40,081 bases of DNA from Rhodoferax sp. (GCF_028715765.1 NZ_JAQURE010000032.1:1-40081); one strand, 5' to 3'; positions 1 through 8,301 are shown, counted from the first letter of the stretch. Numbers and translations: made by a program. The notes: generated by a model from the sequence alone, not told the origin.

Positions 1-284
1 AGCGTGTGGCTGGCAAATTCATGCCCTTCCGCTGCACGCGCCTTCCACCAGGGTGCCCACTGCTCACCCAGGCTGCCGTCACCGGTTTGGGTGCGCTCAT
101 TGGCGGCAAAAAAAGTCACCCGCACCGACTGGCGGCGCAAGATGTTGGCCATCAGCGGCGCCACAGCCATGTGGCCGGTATCGAGCGTGAGGTAGACCGG
201 CTTTTTACAGTCATTTTGTGCTCTAGCGCTTATGGAATAAGCGCAAGCAGCTATTGAAATCAATGCAATCGTCAAGGCTTTCAA
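1..284 (-). CDS. Polysaccharide deacetylase (NodB-like) family protein, C-terminal part beyond the left edge
   Basis: The minus strand is open from a TTG at 284 to the window edge (94 codons). A GAAAGGGG ribosome site lies 4 bases before the TTG; an ATG at 326 is in frame but has no such site. Residues 1-24 are a signal peptide ending SISARA. The mature part starts QNDCKKP and runs into VYLTLDTGHMAVAP, then VRVTFFAANERTQ and GHEFASHT. This is the layout of NodB-homology deacetylases, which remove N-acetyl groups from cell-wall or exopolysaccharide sugars; the strand that normally reads TFDDG reads TLDTGH here. Residues about 10-21 of the signal peptide are encoded by a copy of the dispersed repeat. 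The 73-base gap from the next gene upstream allows co-transcription. The family call is fairly firm, the substrate unknown. Confidence 0.75.
   Translation of the reverse strand, partial: MKALTIALISIAACAYSISARAQNDCKKPVYLTLDTGHMAVAPLMANILRRQSVRVTFFAANERTQTGDGSLGEQWAPWWKARAAEGHEFASHT
221..254 (-). repeat. Dispersed palindromic repeat, copy 1 (inside deacetylase signal peptide)
   Basis: Minus strand reads ATAGCTGCTTGCGCTTA then TCCATAAGCGCTAGAG. It encodes IAACAYSISA-like residues of the deacetylase signal peptide in frame. Confidence 0.85.
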
Positions 285-357
285 GGTGCCCCTTTCACTT
301 GCCAAAAACCTGTTTTCGGCTGACATGGCTGCGGCTGCGGTGACCATGGGGCGGCAG

Positions 358-1371
358 TTACTGGCGCGCAGCATGCTCTAGCGTCCACACCCCATGGGGG
401 GATTTACCCACATTCACCTGGCGCACCACGGCCTTGGCCTGGGTGTCGATCACCGTGAGCTTTTTGGCCCAGCGCGAGGCCACGTAAATGTAGCGTCCGT
501 CAGGCGACACGTCCATGCAATCCGGGCCGCTGGGCGCGGGGTAGCTCTCGACCACACTCATGGTTTTGTAATCAATCTTGCTGATGGTGTTGGCCACCCG
601 GTTGCTCACAAACACATGGCGCTGATCGCCCACACCCCGAAAAGCATGCGCACCCGCACCGGTTTTGAGCAACTGAACCAGTTTGGGGGCGGCACCTGAC
701 ACATCGTAAATTTCGACACCTTCGCCACCGGTCAAGCCGACAAGCAAAAATTTGTCGTCTGGCGTGCCAAACACATCGGCCGGCAGGGTGCCCGTGGGGT
801 GGCGCCACTTCAGGGTTTGGCTGGCCAGGTCAATGGCGGCCAGCTCGTTGCTGTCTTGCACCGACACATAAGCGGTGCGGCTGCGGCTGTCAATCCAGAC
901 ATGGCTGGGCGTTTTGCTGGTGGGCAAACGCTTGGCCAGCTTCAGGTTGCTGCCGTCCCAGTGGTAAATGTCCACATGGTTGAGCCGGTTGGCCACCGTC
1001 ACAAACCACTTCATGTCAGGTGAAAACCTGAGCTGATAGGGGTCCAAAATGCCCGTCACGGTGCGCTGCACGGCGGCTGTTTTGGGATCGACAAACAGCA
1101 GTGAGTCGCTCAAGGCGTTGGCAATGATGAGCGACTTCTCGTCTGGCGTGAGATACAGGTGGTGAGGCTCTTTGCCCGTGGGAATGCGCTTAAGCTCGGT
1201 CCAGGTCACCGGGTCGACCACGCTGACATTGGCATCGAGTGAATTGAGCACAAACACCGGCGGCGCCGCGAGCGCGTGAGATACCCCAGCAAAGGCCATG
1301 AAAAAAACCCAAAAACCAAGCAATAAACGCACGTTGAACCTTGAAAAAAGAAAAGCATCGAGGTGATGCAT
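358..1371 (-). CDS. Secreted YVTN-type beta-propeller protein
   Basis: The 337-residue product starts with a signal peptide (hydrophobic stretch LLLGFWVFFMAFAGV, cleavage likely after SHALA). About seven blades follow, with recurring units such as SPDGRYIYVASR, TPDEKSLIIANA and DNKFLLVG-like stretches, the pattern of YVTN/lactonase-like beta-propellers. Such proteins are periplasmic or exported, and their roles range from binding scaffolds to partners of periplasmic dehydrogenases; no catalytic residues can be named. A GTG at 1332, preceded by AAGG, would give a shorter signal peptide (VRLLLGFWVFF) and may be the true start. The deacetylase gene follows on the same strand. Confidence 0.8.
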   Translation of the reverse strand: MHHLDAFLFSRFNVRLLLGFWVFFMAFAGVSHALAAPPVFVLNSLDANVSVVDPVTWTELKRIPTGKEPHHLYLTPDEKSLIIANALSDSLLFVDPKTAAVQRTVTGILDPYQLRFSPDMKWFVTVANRLNHVDIYHWDGSNLKLAKRLPTSKTPSHVWIDSRSRTAYVSVQDSNELAAIDLASQTLKWRHPTGTLPADVFGTPDDKFLLVGLTGGEGVEIYDVSGAAPKLVQLLKTGAGAHAFRGVGDQRHVFVSNRVANTISKIDYKTMSVVESYPAPSGPDCMDVSPDGRYIYVASRWAKKLTVIDTQAKAVVRQVNVGKSPHGVWTLEHAARQ

Positions 1372-1422
1372 GAATGTGCAAGCAGCCGCAAAGTTTAGCT
1401 GTGGCTCGACTTCTATTGAACC

Positions 1423-2184
1423 TCACTTCAGCCCAGGGGGTGCAGCCTGAATCAAAGCCAAATCTTCAGCCGTCAACCAGCGCCACTGGCCAGGTTTCAA
1501 ATCTTCGGGCAGCACCAAGCCGCCAATTTGCGAACGGTGCAAACCCTCGACACGGTTGCTTACAGCAGCCAGCATGCGCTTGACCTGGTGGTATTTGCCC
1601 TCGGTCAGCGTCAGGCGCAGGTGGTGGTCGCTGACCGCTTCACATGCGGCCGCACGCACCGGCTTGGGGTCGTCATCCAGCACCACGCCGGCCAGCAACT
1701 GGCTGACTTGTGCGTGGGTCAGCGGGTGTTTGACCGTGACCTCATACACCTTGGGCACGTGGTGGCGGGGCGAGCTCATGCGGTGGATGAACTTGCCGTC
1801 ATCGGTCAGCAGCAGCAGGCCGGTGGTGTCTTGATCGAGCCGGCCAATGGCTTGCACGCCTTGCACCGCGCCCTTTTGCGGCCGCTGGCGCAATGGCGCT
1901 GGCAGCAGGGTGTAGATGCTGGGGTAGGTGGAGGGCTTTTGCGAACACTCGGTGCCAGCGGGCTTGTGCAGCATCAGGTAGGCGCGCTCAGCATACGGCC
2001 AATCCACCCCCTGCACTTGGAAGCGCAGCCCAACCGCATCAAATTCAGTAGCTGCTTGCGCACATTTGACGGGCGCTAGAGGGCTATTTGACTCATAAAC
2101 CTGCACAAAACCCTGCTGAATCAGCCCGGCGCACACGCGGCGCGTGCCAAAGCCTTGAGAGTAAAGAATGTCTTGAAGTTGCAT
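1423..2184 (-). CDS. rsuA: 16S rRNA pseudouridine synthase, RsuA type
   Basis: This 253-residue protein belongs to the RsuA/RluB/E/F pseudouridine synthases. It starts with an S4-like RNA-binding segment (MQLQDILYSQGF...VCAGLIQQGF). The catalytic domain carries GRLDQDTTGLLLLTDDG, whose Asp is the expected nucleophile, and the EGKYHQVKRM motif typical of RsuA, which modifies U516 of 16S rRNA. The ATG at 2184 is preferred over an upstream codon at 2211 because the domain begins there. Residues about 32-46 (PLAPVKCAQAAT region), in the loop region of the S4 module, are encoded by a dispersed repeat copy. It lies 38 bases after ackA and could be read with it. Confidence 0.85.
   Translation of the reverse strand: MQLQDILYSQGFGTRRVCAGLIQQGFVQVYESNSPLAPVKCAQAATEFDAVGLRFQVQGVDWPYAERAYLMLHKPAGTECSQKPSTYPSIYTLLPAPLRQRPQKGAVQGVQAIGRLDQDTTGLLLLTDDGKFIHRMSSPRHHVPKVYEVTVKHPLTHAQVSQLLAGVVLDDDPKPVRAAACEAVSDHHLRLTLTEGKYHQVKRMLAAVSNRVEGLHRSQIGGLVLPEDLKPGQWRWLTAEDLALIQAAPPGLK
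2048..2089 (+). repeat. Dispersed palindromic repeat, copy 2 (inside rsuA)
   Basis: Plus strand reads GTAGCTGCTTGCGCA, a diverged centre, then GGGCGCTAGAGGGCTATTT. On the coding strand it gives PLAPVKCAQAAT. Confidence 0.75.
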
Positions 2185-2222
2185 GGGGTGAGTATCGCAA
2201 AGGCTGCCCACCCGGGCTGGCT

Positions 2223-3407
2223 TTAAGCGGCCAACAGCGCAGCGGCTTCGCGAGCGGCCACCACACCTTCGTCGGTGGGCACCACCCAGACTTCGATCTG
2301 GCTGTGGGGCGCATGGATGGCCATGACGGTGTCTCCAATGGCGCGGGCATTGAGCGCGGGGTCGATGACCAGCCCCAGCCAGGCCAGGCGCTGACCCAGC
2401 TCAAGGCGCAAAGCCACGTCGTGCTCGCCAATGCCGCCGCTGAAAGCCAGTACGTCCAAGCCCTGCAAACAGGCTACCAGCGCACCGCTTTCGCGCTGCA
2501 CCCGGTAGGTGAACATGTCCACCGCCAGTTTGGCCGGTGCACTGGGGTCCGCCCGCAAGCGGCGCATGTCGGCCGTTGTGCCCGACACGCCCAGCAAACC
2601 GCTTTGCTTGTAAAGCAGCTTTTGCAGTTGCGCGTGATCCCAACCCTGCTCTAACAAAAAGAGCAGCACCCCGGCGTCAAGCGAGCCGGTGCGGGTACCC
2701 ATCATCAACCCATCCAGGGCGGAAAAACCCATGGTGGTGGCGCAGCTTTGGCCGTTGCGCGCGGCGCACAGGCTGGCACCGTTGCCCAAATGTGCCATCA
2801 GCACCCGACCCCGGGCACGCGCACTGCTAGAGAGCAGAACGCCCATGACATATTGGTAAGACAGGCCGTGAAAGCCGTAGCGGCGCAAGCCCATGCCGTA
2901 CAGCGCCTCGGGCAGCGCAAAGCGGTAGTCCACCTCCGGCAGGGTGGCGTGAAAAGCAGTGTCAAAGCAGGCCACTTGGGGCAACTCTGGAAAGGCCTGG
3001 GCAAAGGCGCGCACCCCTTCCAGGTTGTGCGGCTGGTGCAACGGTGCCAAAGAATTGAGCCGGGTCAAATCGGCCAACACCGCGGGGCTGACGACCACGC
3101 TGGCGCGGTACTGCGCGCCGCCATGCACCACCCGGTGCGCCACAGCTTGCAGCGCAGGCAGCCCAGGCAAGCTGGCCAACAGGGCGCGCAATTCAAGCAG
3201 GGCTTTGGCAAACACATGGTCTGCCCCCAAGCTGAGCGATTTGGTGGCGTGACTGCCCTGGAAATTCCAGCTCATTTGCGGTGCACCACCGGGCTCCAAC
3301 CCTTCGATGTTGCCGCTCAGCAGCTGTGGCTGCACCTGCCCGGCAGCCAAAGGGTAAAGAGAAAACTTGAGCGTGGACGAACCCGCGTTGACAGACAAGA
3401 TGGCCAT
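2223..3407 (-). CDS. ackA: Acetate kinase (acyl kinase)
   Basis: The 394-residue protein has the full acetate/propionate/butyrate kinase signature: MAILSVNAGSSTLKFSL at the N-terminus, HRVVHGG, DTAFH, FHGLSY, AHLGNGASLCA, MGFSALDGLMMGTRTGSLD and FSGGIGEHD. It interconverts acyl phosphate plus ADP with carboxylate plus ATP in the cytoplasm. The start has AAGGGG 6 bases before the ATG. Only 9 bases separate it from the upstream MaoC-phosphotransacylase gene, so the two form a CoA thioester to acyl phosphate to ATP pathway beside phaC. Substrate preference (acetate, butyrate or 3-hydroxybutyrate) cannot be read from the sequence. Confidence 0.93.
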   Translation of the reverse strand: MAILSVNAGSSTLKFSLYPLAAGQVQPQLLSGNIEGLEPGGAPQMSWNFQGSHATKSLSLGADHVFAKALLELRALLASLPGLPALQAVAHRVVHGGAQYRASVVVSPAVLADLTRLNSLAPLHQPHNLEGVRAFAQAFPELPQVACFDTAFHATLPEVDYRFALPEALYGMGLRRYGFHGLSYQYVMGVLLSSSARARGRVLMAHLGNGASLCAARNGQSCATTMGFSALDGLMMGTRTGSLDAGVLLFLLEQGWDHAQLQKLLYKQSGLLGVSGTTADMRRLRADPSAPAKLAVDMFTYRVQRESGALVACLQGLDVLAFSGGIGEHDVALRLELGQRLAWLGLVIDPALNARAIGDTVMAIHAPHSQIEVWVVPTDEGVVAAREAAALLAA

Positions 3408-3416
3408 GTGCGCCCC

Positions 3417-4841
3417 TTACCAGACCGGGCGCGGTTGATCACGGCGCGCGTTGTGCGCCACCAGCAAAGCCAGCAACGCAGAGGCCACGCGGTTGGAAGG
3501 CCCATCTGCCCGGCTGGTCAGGGCAATCGGCACGCGCGCGCCCAGCACAATGCCCGAGCCACTGGCACCGGCCAAATACTCAAGCTGTTTGGCCAACATG
3601 TTGCCGCTTTCCAGGTCAGGCACAGCCATGATGTCGGCATGGCCAGCCACCACCGAGTCAATGTGTTTGATGTGCGCGGCGTGCATGGAAATGGCGTTAT
3701 CAAAGGCCAGTGGGCCGTCCAGCACGCCACCAGTGATTTGGCCACGGTCTGCCATTTTGCAAAGAGCCGCAGCGTCCAGGGTAGACGGAATGCTGGGGTT
3801 GACCATTTCAACGGCCGACAAAATGGCCACTTTGGGCGTGACCACCCCCATGATGCGGGCGAAGTCAATGGCGTTTTGAATGATGTCAACCTTTTCTTGC
3901 AAGGTGGGGCGAATGTTGAGCGCCGCGTCGGTGATCAACAAAGGCTTGTGGTACAGCGGTATGTCAAAGCGAAACACGTGCGACATGCGCCGACCGGTGC
4001 GCAGCACAGGCTTGGACAGCACCGCGTGGATCAGCTCGTCGGTGTGCAAGCTGCCTTTCATCAAAATTTCAACATCGCGGCAGGCGGCCATGTCAGCGGC
4101 TTTTTCGGCTGCGGCATGGCTGTGGGGCTGGTCAATGATCTCAACCCCGGTCAGGTCAATGCCCGCCTCTTGTGCCACGTGCATGATGCGCACCGCGGGC
4201 CCCACCAACACCGGAATGATCAGCCCATACCGCGCCGCGTCCATGGCGCCGCTGAGCGAGCCTTCATCGCATGGGTGCACGACTGCGCAGCGCACAGCCT
4301 CAAGCTTTTGCCCCATGGCCAGCAAATCGCGAAAGCGCGCTTGTGGGTCAAACACCTGAATTTGCGGCGCATCTACCCGCGGCAAGCGCACTTTCTTCAC
4401 GGGTGCCAAGACCTTGGCCACACCGCTCAAGACGCGATCACCGTGCTGGTTTTGCACATCGCAATCAAGCTCTAGGCTGTGCTGGCTGGCGTCCATGGCA
4501 GTGACGGTGACGGTGACCGTGAGGGTGTCGCCCACCCGCACGGGTTTCACAAAATGCAGCACCTGGTTTTGGTAAATGGTGCCTGGCCCGGGAAACTGGG
4601 TGCCCAGCAGGGCTGAAATCAGGGCGCCGCTCCACATGCCGTGGGCAATGACGCCATGAAACAGGGTGTCGTTGGCGTAGGCAGGGTCCAAGTGGGCGGG
4701 ATTGGTGTCGCCAGACACGGCGGCAAAGGCAGAAATGTCTTGCAGCGTCAAGGTGCGCAGCAAGCGGGCGCTTTGACCCAGCGTGATTTCTGGGAAAGTA
4801 AAGTTTTCAATCAGGTCGCTGTCGGTAGGCAGGTTCATCAT
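3417..4841 (-). CDS. Bifunctional MaoC-type enoyl-CoA hydratase / phosphate acyltransferase
   Basis: The 474-residue product is a fusion. Residues about 10-150 are a MaoC hot-dog hydratase domain (FAAVSGDTNPAHLDPAYA, HGVIAHGMWSGALISALL). Residues about 170-470 are a phosphate acetyl/butyryltransferase domain (DAARYGLIIPVLVGP, KPLLITDAALNIRPTLQEK, SGSGIVLGARVPIALTSRAD). The first half hydrates trans-2-enoyl-CoA to (R)-3-hydroxyacyl-CoA, the PHA synthase monomer, or does the reverse. The second moves the acyl group to phosphate for the downstream kinase. This fusion is known next to ackA in PHA-producing bacteria. No clear ribosome site precedes the ATG at 4841; a second ATG follows directly at 4838. 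Confidence 0.9.
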   Translation of the reverse strand: MMNLPTDSDLIENFTFPEITLGQSARLLRTLTLQDISAFAAVSGDTNPAHLDPAYANDTLFHGVIAHGMWSGALISALLGTQFPGPGTIYQNQVLHFVKPVRVGDTLTVTVTVTAMDASQHSLELDCDVQNQHGDRVLSGVAKVLAPVKKVRLPRVDAPQIQVFDPQARFRDLLAMGQKLEAVRCAVVHPCDEGSLSGAMDAARYGLIIPVLVGPAVRIMHVAQEAGIDLTGVEIIDQPHSHAAAEKAADMAACRDVEILMKGSLHTDELIHAVLSKPVLRTGRRMSHVFRFDIPLYHKPLLITDAALNIRPTLQEKVDIIQNAIDFARIMGVVTPKVAILSAVEMVNPSIPSTLDAAALCKMADRGQITGGVLDGPLAFDNAISMHAAHIKHIDSVVAGHADIMAVPDLESGNMLAKQLEYLAGASGSGIVLGARVPIALTSRADGPSNRVASALLALLVAHNARRDQPRPVW

Positions 4842-4882
4842 GTTCTAAAAAGTGAAGAGAAAAAATGGGCAGCCACAACGGC

Positions 4883-5299
4883 TTACGGTTGATCGGTATG
4901 GGTGCAGCTCAGGTCAAAAAAATCATCCAGACCCAAACCATCGGCACCCGGCTTGAAGCCGTGGCTGAGCAAATGTTGCTCGGCTTGGCACATGGCTTGG
5001 TGCGTCACAACCCAGCCGTTGTCGGTCAGGCTGGTGGTTTCAAGGTGGTAGCGCAGCAACAGCAAGCCGCGCAGTTCCTGGCGCTGAAAGGCTTGCCGGC
5101 GCTCTGAGGTGACTCTGGGGGCGGTCGTGGCGCGGCGCTCTTGCGCCGGGGCGGGCTCGGGCAGCTTGGTCATCACGGCTTCTACCGCGGCGCGGTCATC
5201 CAAGGCCACATCTAAGGCCATGGCCAGGCGGGCAATGCGGGCGTTGAGCGCCTGCAACGATTCACCCAGGCGCTGGGTGGTTTCATCAGTCATCTGCAT
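4883..5299 (-). CDS. Small protein of unknown function translationally coupled to phaC
   Basis: This 138-residue protein is not one I recognise. It is soluble, with no signal or membrane segment. The first 50 residues (ETTQRLGESLQALNARIARL) look helical and could form a coiled coil; a Pro/Ala/Arg-rich linker follows, and then a second helical segment (ELRGLLLLRYHLETTSL). The start at 5299 has GAGG 6 bases upstream, placed inside the end of phaC, and the two genes overlap by 14 bases. The coupling suggests a PHA granule or synthase partner, comparable in context to phasins or PhaM, but that is inference from position only. Confidence 0.75.
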   Translation of the reverse strand: MQMTDETTQRLGESLQALNARIARLAMALDVALDDRAAVEAVMTKLPEPAPAQERRATTAPRVTSERRQAFQRQELRGLLLLRYHLETTSLTDNGWVVTHQAMCQAEQHLLSHGFKPGADGLGLDDFFDLSCTHTDQP

Positions 5300-7100
5300 A
5301 TCGAACCTCTATGTATTGGCCAGGCGCATCACACACCACGCGGCTGGCATCTATGGGAGAAGCTGGCACGGGTGTGCCAGAGCGGGCTTTGAGCCAATCG
5401 TGCATGGCAGGCCACCAGGAGCCTTGCACCAGCGGGGCATGAGCCAGCCATTCATCTGGATCAACCCAGCCATGACCTTGCGGCAAATGGTCTATTTGGT
5501 AACTGCGCCGGGGGTGGCCGGGCTCCGACACAATGCCTGCGTTGTGCCCGCCTGCGGCCAAGATGAAAGTGGTCTCGTTTTGCGTGTGCAAGTGAATTTT
5601 GAACACCGAGCGCCAGGGCGACACATGGTCGCGCAGCGTGCCCACCACCAGCAGCGGCGCGGCCATGTCCACCAGCGCCACGCCCTGCCCGCCCAGACGG
5701 TAATGCCCTTGCGCCAGCGCGTTGTTCAAAAACAGCGAAGACAAATACTCGTTGTGCATGCGCTCGGGCAGGCGGGTGACATCGGCATTCCAGCTCATCA
5801 TGTCGTTGCCCACATCGTCTTCACCCATCAAGTAACGGCGGATGTGGCGTGACCAGATCAAATCTCGGGCGTTTAAAAATTGAAAACTGCCAGCCATTTG
5901 GCTGCCGCTCATGAAGCCAGTGCGTGCCATGGCGGCGCGCAAGGTGTTGAGCTGGTCGTCGTCAATGAACACTCCCAGCTCACCAGGCTCCTGAAAATCA
6001 GTTTGTGCGGCCAGCAGCGTCACGCTAGCCAACTCAGGCATGCTGTCCCAGCCGGCCACGTCGTCCTGGCGGCGATGCTGCTGATCGCTTTGGCGGCCGC
6101 GCCGTTTTGGCACGGCACTTTTGGCCTGGCAGCGCCCTAAAGCCGCCGCCACAATGGCTAAAAATGTGCCCCCCAGGCAGTAACCCAGGGCATGAATACG
6201 CGGTGCTTGCGTCAGCGCCTTGACCTCGCCCATGGCGGTCATGACACCGGTTTCCAGGTAGTCTTGCATGCCCAAATGGCGGTCTGAAGCGTCTGGGTTG
6301 CGCCATGAAATCATGAACACCGTGTGCCCCTGCCCCACCAAATAGCGCACCATGGAGTTTTTGGGTGACAAGTCCAAAATGTAAAACTTCATGATGTTGG
6401 AGGGCACGATCAGCAGCGGCTCTGGCCACACGGTGGGCGTGCTGGGGGTGTATTGAATCAACTCAATCAAATGGTTGCGAAACACCACTTTGCCGGGCGT
6501 CACTGCCACATCTTTGCCCACCTGATAGGGCAAGGGGTTGAGGTGAGCCGCACCGGCCTGGCGGCTGGTTGGCTGCGTGAGCACATCGTGCCAAAACTGC
6601 TGCGCCCCTTTGAACCAGCTTTGCCCGAAGGTGGCCAAGCCTTTTTCAAGCACTTGCGGGTTGGTCAACAAGCCGTTTGAGGGCGACACGGCATCCAGCG
6701 CCTGACGGTTGAAAAACGACACCACATGCCGATGGTGTGCCGACAAGCCCTGCACCTGGGTGGCCGCACGCAACCAGTCCTCACTGGCTTTGAAGCTTTG
6801 GCGCAGTTGGTTAAAAGGCCATTGCTGCCAGGCCGGGTCAGCAAAGCGCGCATCTGCGTCAAGCGCGGTTGACTTGGCTGCAGGGTCAGGGCTTGCAGCG
6901 TTGACCCACTGTTGCATCAATTGCAGTTGCCGCCCGGGCGACACTGCCAGGTGCATCAACCAGTCTGAGTAAGCCAGCGCCAAAGAAATAGGCGACAAAC
7001 CCATGCTGAATTTGGACAACTGGGCTTGCACGGCGGCATCTAGCGCAGTTGCTGCATCGGCGCTTGAAGGGGTTGGAGGGAGAGGTGCAGACGCATTCAT
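5286..7100 (-). CDS. phaC: Class I poly(3-hydroxyalkanoate) synthase
   Basis: The 604-residue enzyme polymerises (R)-3-hydroxyacyl-CoA into PHA on intracellular granules. The class I N-terminal domain is present (SFFNRQALDAVSPSNG), as is the alpha/beta-hydrolase core with lipase-like box GYCLGG (nucleophile Cys308), general Asp at GTLRDH (Asp491) and His at AAGGHNAG (His519). The ATG at 7100 is chosen because AAAAAGG lies 8 bases before it; an in-frame codon at 7133 lies almost at the predicted transcription start. Residues about 323-352 are an unusual basic, Gln-rich insert (VPKRRGRQSDQQHRRQDD) just after the nucleophile region. It is the first gene of the phaC, unknown, MaoC-Pta, ackA operon. 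Confidence 0.93.
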   Translation of the reverse strand: MNASAPLPPTPSSADAATALDAAVQAQLSKFSMGLSPISLALAYSDWLMHLAVSPGRQLQLMQQWVNAASPDPAAKSTALDADARFADPAWQQWPFNQLRQSFKASEDWLRAATQVQGLSAHHRHVVSFFNRQALDAVSPSNGLLTNPQVLEKGLATFGQSWFKGAQQFWHDVLTQPTSRQAGAAHLNPLPYQVGKDVAVTPGKVVFRNHLIELIQYTPSTPTVWPEPLLIVPSNIMKFYILDLSPKNSMVRYLVGQGHTVFMISWRNPDASDRHLGMQDYLETGVMTAMGEVKALTQAPRIHALGYCLGGTFLAIVAAALGRCQAKSAVPKRRGRQSDQQHRRQDDVAGWDSMPELASVTLLAAQTDFQEPGELGVFIDDDQLNTLRAAMARTGFMSGSQMAGSFQFLNARDLIWSRHIRRYLMGEDDVGNDMMSWNADVTRLPERMHNEYLSSLFLNNALAQGHYRLGGQGVALVDMAAPLLVVGTLRDHVSPWRSVFKIHLHTQNETTFILAAGGHNAGIVSEPGHPRRSYQIDHLPQGHGWVDPDEWLAHAPLVQGSWWPAMHDWLKARSGTPVPASPIDASRVVCDAPGQYIEVRYADD

Positions 7101-7142
7101 ATGGATTGACCTTTTTGAGAGACGAACCATCACTGGCGTCGA

Positions 7143-7183
7143 ATTTTAGGGTAAACCCTGATTTTTAAATTGACTTGAATCAA
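7143..7183 (-). promoter_or_regulatory. FNR/Anr-like box and -10 element of the phaC operon
   Basis: On the minus strand the dyad TTGAT-TCAA-GTCAA (7183-7170) matches the FNR consensus TTGAT-N4-ATCAA at 9 of 10 half-site bases. A -10 element TAAAAT (7148-7143) follows after 21 bases, putting the box centre near -40.5 for a start at about 7136. That is close to the class II FNR position of -41.5. A small dyad AGGGT-TT-ACCCT lies between the box and the -10 element and overlaps its start. Confidence 0.55.
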
Positions 7184-7190
7184 TGCGCCA

Positions 7191-8144
7191 CTACACCAGT
7201 ACCCTCGCAACCACTCCCATCACCAGCGTGATGGTGAGCAAGCCCAACACCGTCGACACCGCCATGCTGGCCGTGATCAGCTCTTGCGCCACCTCGTAGC
7301 GCTGGGCAAATAAAAACACATTGGCGCCCATGGGCAAGGCGGCGGTGACCACCATCACACTCAGCGGCATGGTGGGCATGCCCATGGCCAGCCCCAAGGC
7401 AGCCACCAACAGCGGCAACGCCAAGTTTTTCAGCAGGCTGATACCCAGCGCACTTTTCAGATGCGGCCCCACGTTCACTTGAGACAAGGTCACCCCCACC
7501 AGCAGCAAAGCCACCGGCGCAACGGCATTACCGAGCAACAGCAGGGGTTTTGCCACCACTTCAGGCAACACCCACCCCGTTTGGGCAAACAGCAATCCCA
7601 ACAGAATAGGCAGAGGCACCGGGTGGATGATGCCGCTTTTGACCGCCGCCAGCACCGTCAGCGCCATGTGGCGTTGCCCGCCCACACCTTGCAAGCGATC
7701 TTGGCGTGCGCTGATCATCTCCAGCACCACCGTGGCCAGCGTCAGCAACACCAGGGCATGCACCGAGATCAGGGTAAACAGCGTCACCAGCCCCGGTTGG
7801 CCGTAGGCCAGGCCAATCAGCGGGATGCCAATCATCACCGTGTTGCTGAAGGTGGCGCCCAGCGCCAACACAGCGGCACGCTGGTTACGCCCTTGCCAGC
7901 TCAACACCGCAGCAAACAGCAACAGCGCCGCTACAAAATACAGCGCCACGGGTTTGAAGTTGAGCTGCTCAACGTGCACCGTGCTCATGGTGCGAAACAG
8001 CAGCGCTGGCGTGAGCACCATAAAAACCAAGTTTGAGAGATCTTTAATGGCTTCAGCCCTTATCCAACCTGCTCTACCAGCTACTGAACCAATAGCAACC
8101 AGCAACACCACGGGCAGCAGGGATGTAAAAACCAGATTTGTCAT
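7191..8144 (-). CDS. AEC family (auxin efflux carrier-like) transporter
   Basis: The 317-residue inner-membrane protein has about ten hydrophobic segments in two groups, e.g. VFTSLLPVVLLVAIGSVAG, FVAALLLFAAVLSW, VMIGIPLIGLAYGQPGLV and LLLLGNAVAPVALLLVGVTL. This is the two-bundle layout of AEC carriers, which move small organic anions; bacterial members include malonate and malate carriers. The ATG at 8144 is preferred over a TTG at 8174, which has no ribosome site and would put a polar stretch before the first membrane helix. It reads toward phaC, which starts about 90 bases on, beyond its own promoter elements. Substrate unknown. Confidence 0.85.
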   Translation of the reverse strand: MTNLVFTSLLPVVLLVAIGSVAGRAGWIRAEAIKDLSNLVFMVLTPALLFRTMSTVHVEQLNFKPVALYFVAALLLFAAVLSWQGRNQRAAVLALGATFSNTVMIGIPLIGLAYGQPGLVTLFTLISVHALVLLTLATVVLEMISARQDRLQGVGGQRHMALTVLAAVKSGIIHPVPLPILLGLLFAQTGWVLPEVVAKPLLLLGNAVAPVALLLVGVTLSQVNVGPHLKSALGISLLKNLALPLLVAALGLAMGMPTMPLSVMVVTAALPMGANVFLFAQRYEVAQELITASMAVSTVLGLLTITLVMGVVARVLV

Positions 8145-8270
8145 GGGCGCAGCATCAAGGTAGAAATGCTGCAAGGATAACCGTGGGGATGAACGAGGCG
8201 CGATGCCCGCGTGGGGTTGCGGGGCACCTTAGTTTTGACAAGTGAGCAGCCGAATGACGTATGACGGCTG

Positions 8271-8293
8271 CCAAAAACTGGGGCGTATGCCCC
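8271..8293 (-). terminator. Rho-independent terminator of the DUF3149 gene
   Basis: On the minus strand a GGGGC-ATAC-GCCCC stem (8293-8280) is followed by AGTTTTT. It lies 8 bases after the DUF3149 stop. A second stem-loop, GCAGCCG/CGGCTGC (8246-8271), follows directly. Confidence 0.7.
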
Positions 8294-8301
8294 TAAAAAT
8301 C

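Noticed and set aside
2748..4475. A 575-codon open frame on the plus strand opposite ackA and the MaoC-phosphotransacylase gene.
   Set aside because: It lies antisense to two well recognised enzymes and its product is rich in His, Gln and Arg, as expected for a shadow frame in GC-rich DNA.
8041..8100. A stretch in the AEC transporter gene resembling the dispersed repeat (CTTCAGCCCTTATCCAACC).
   Set aside because: The match is weak and the encoded residues (AGRAGWIRAEAIKDLSNLV) are ordinary for the family, so chance similarity is enough.
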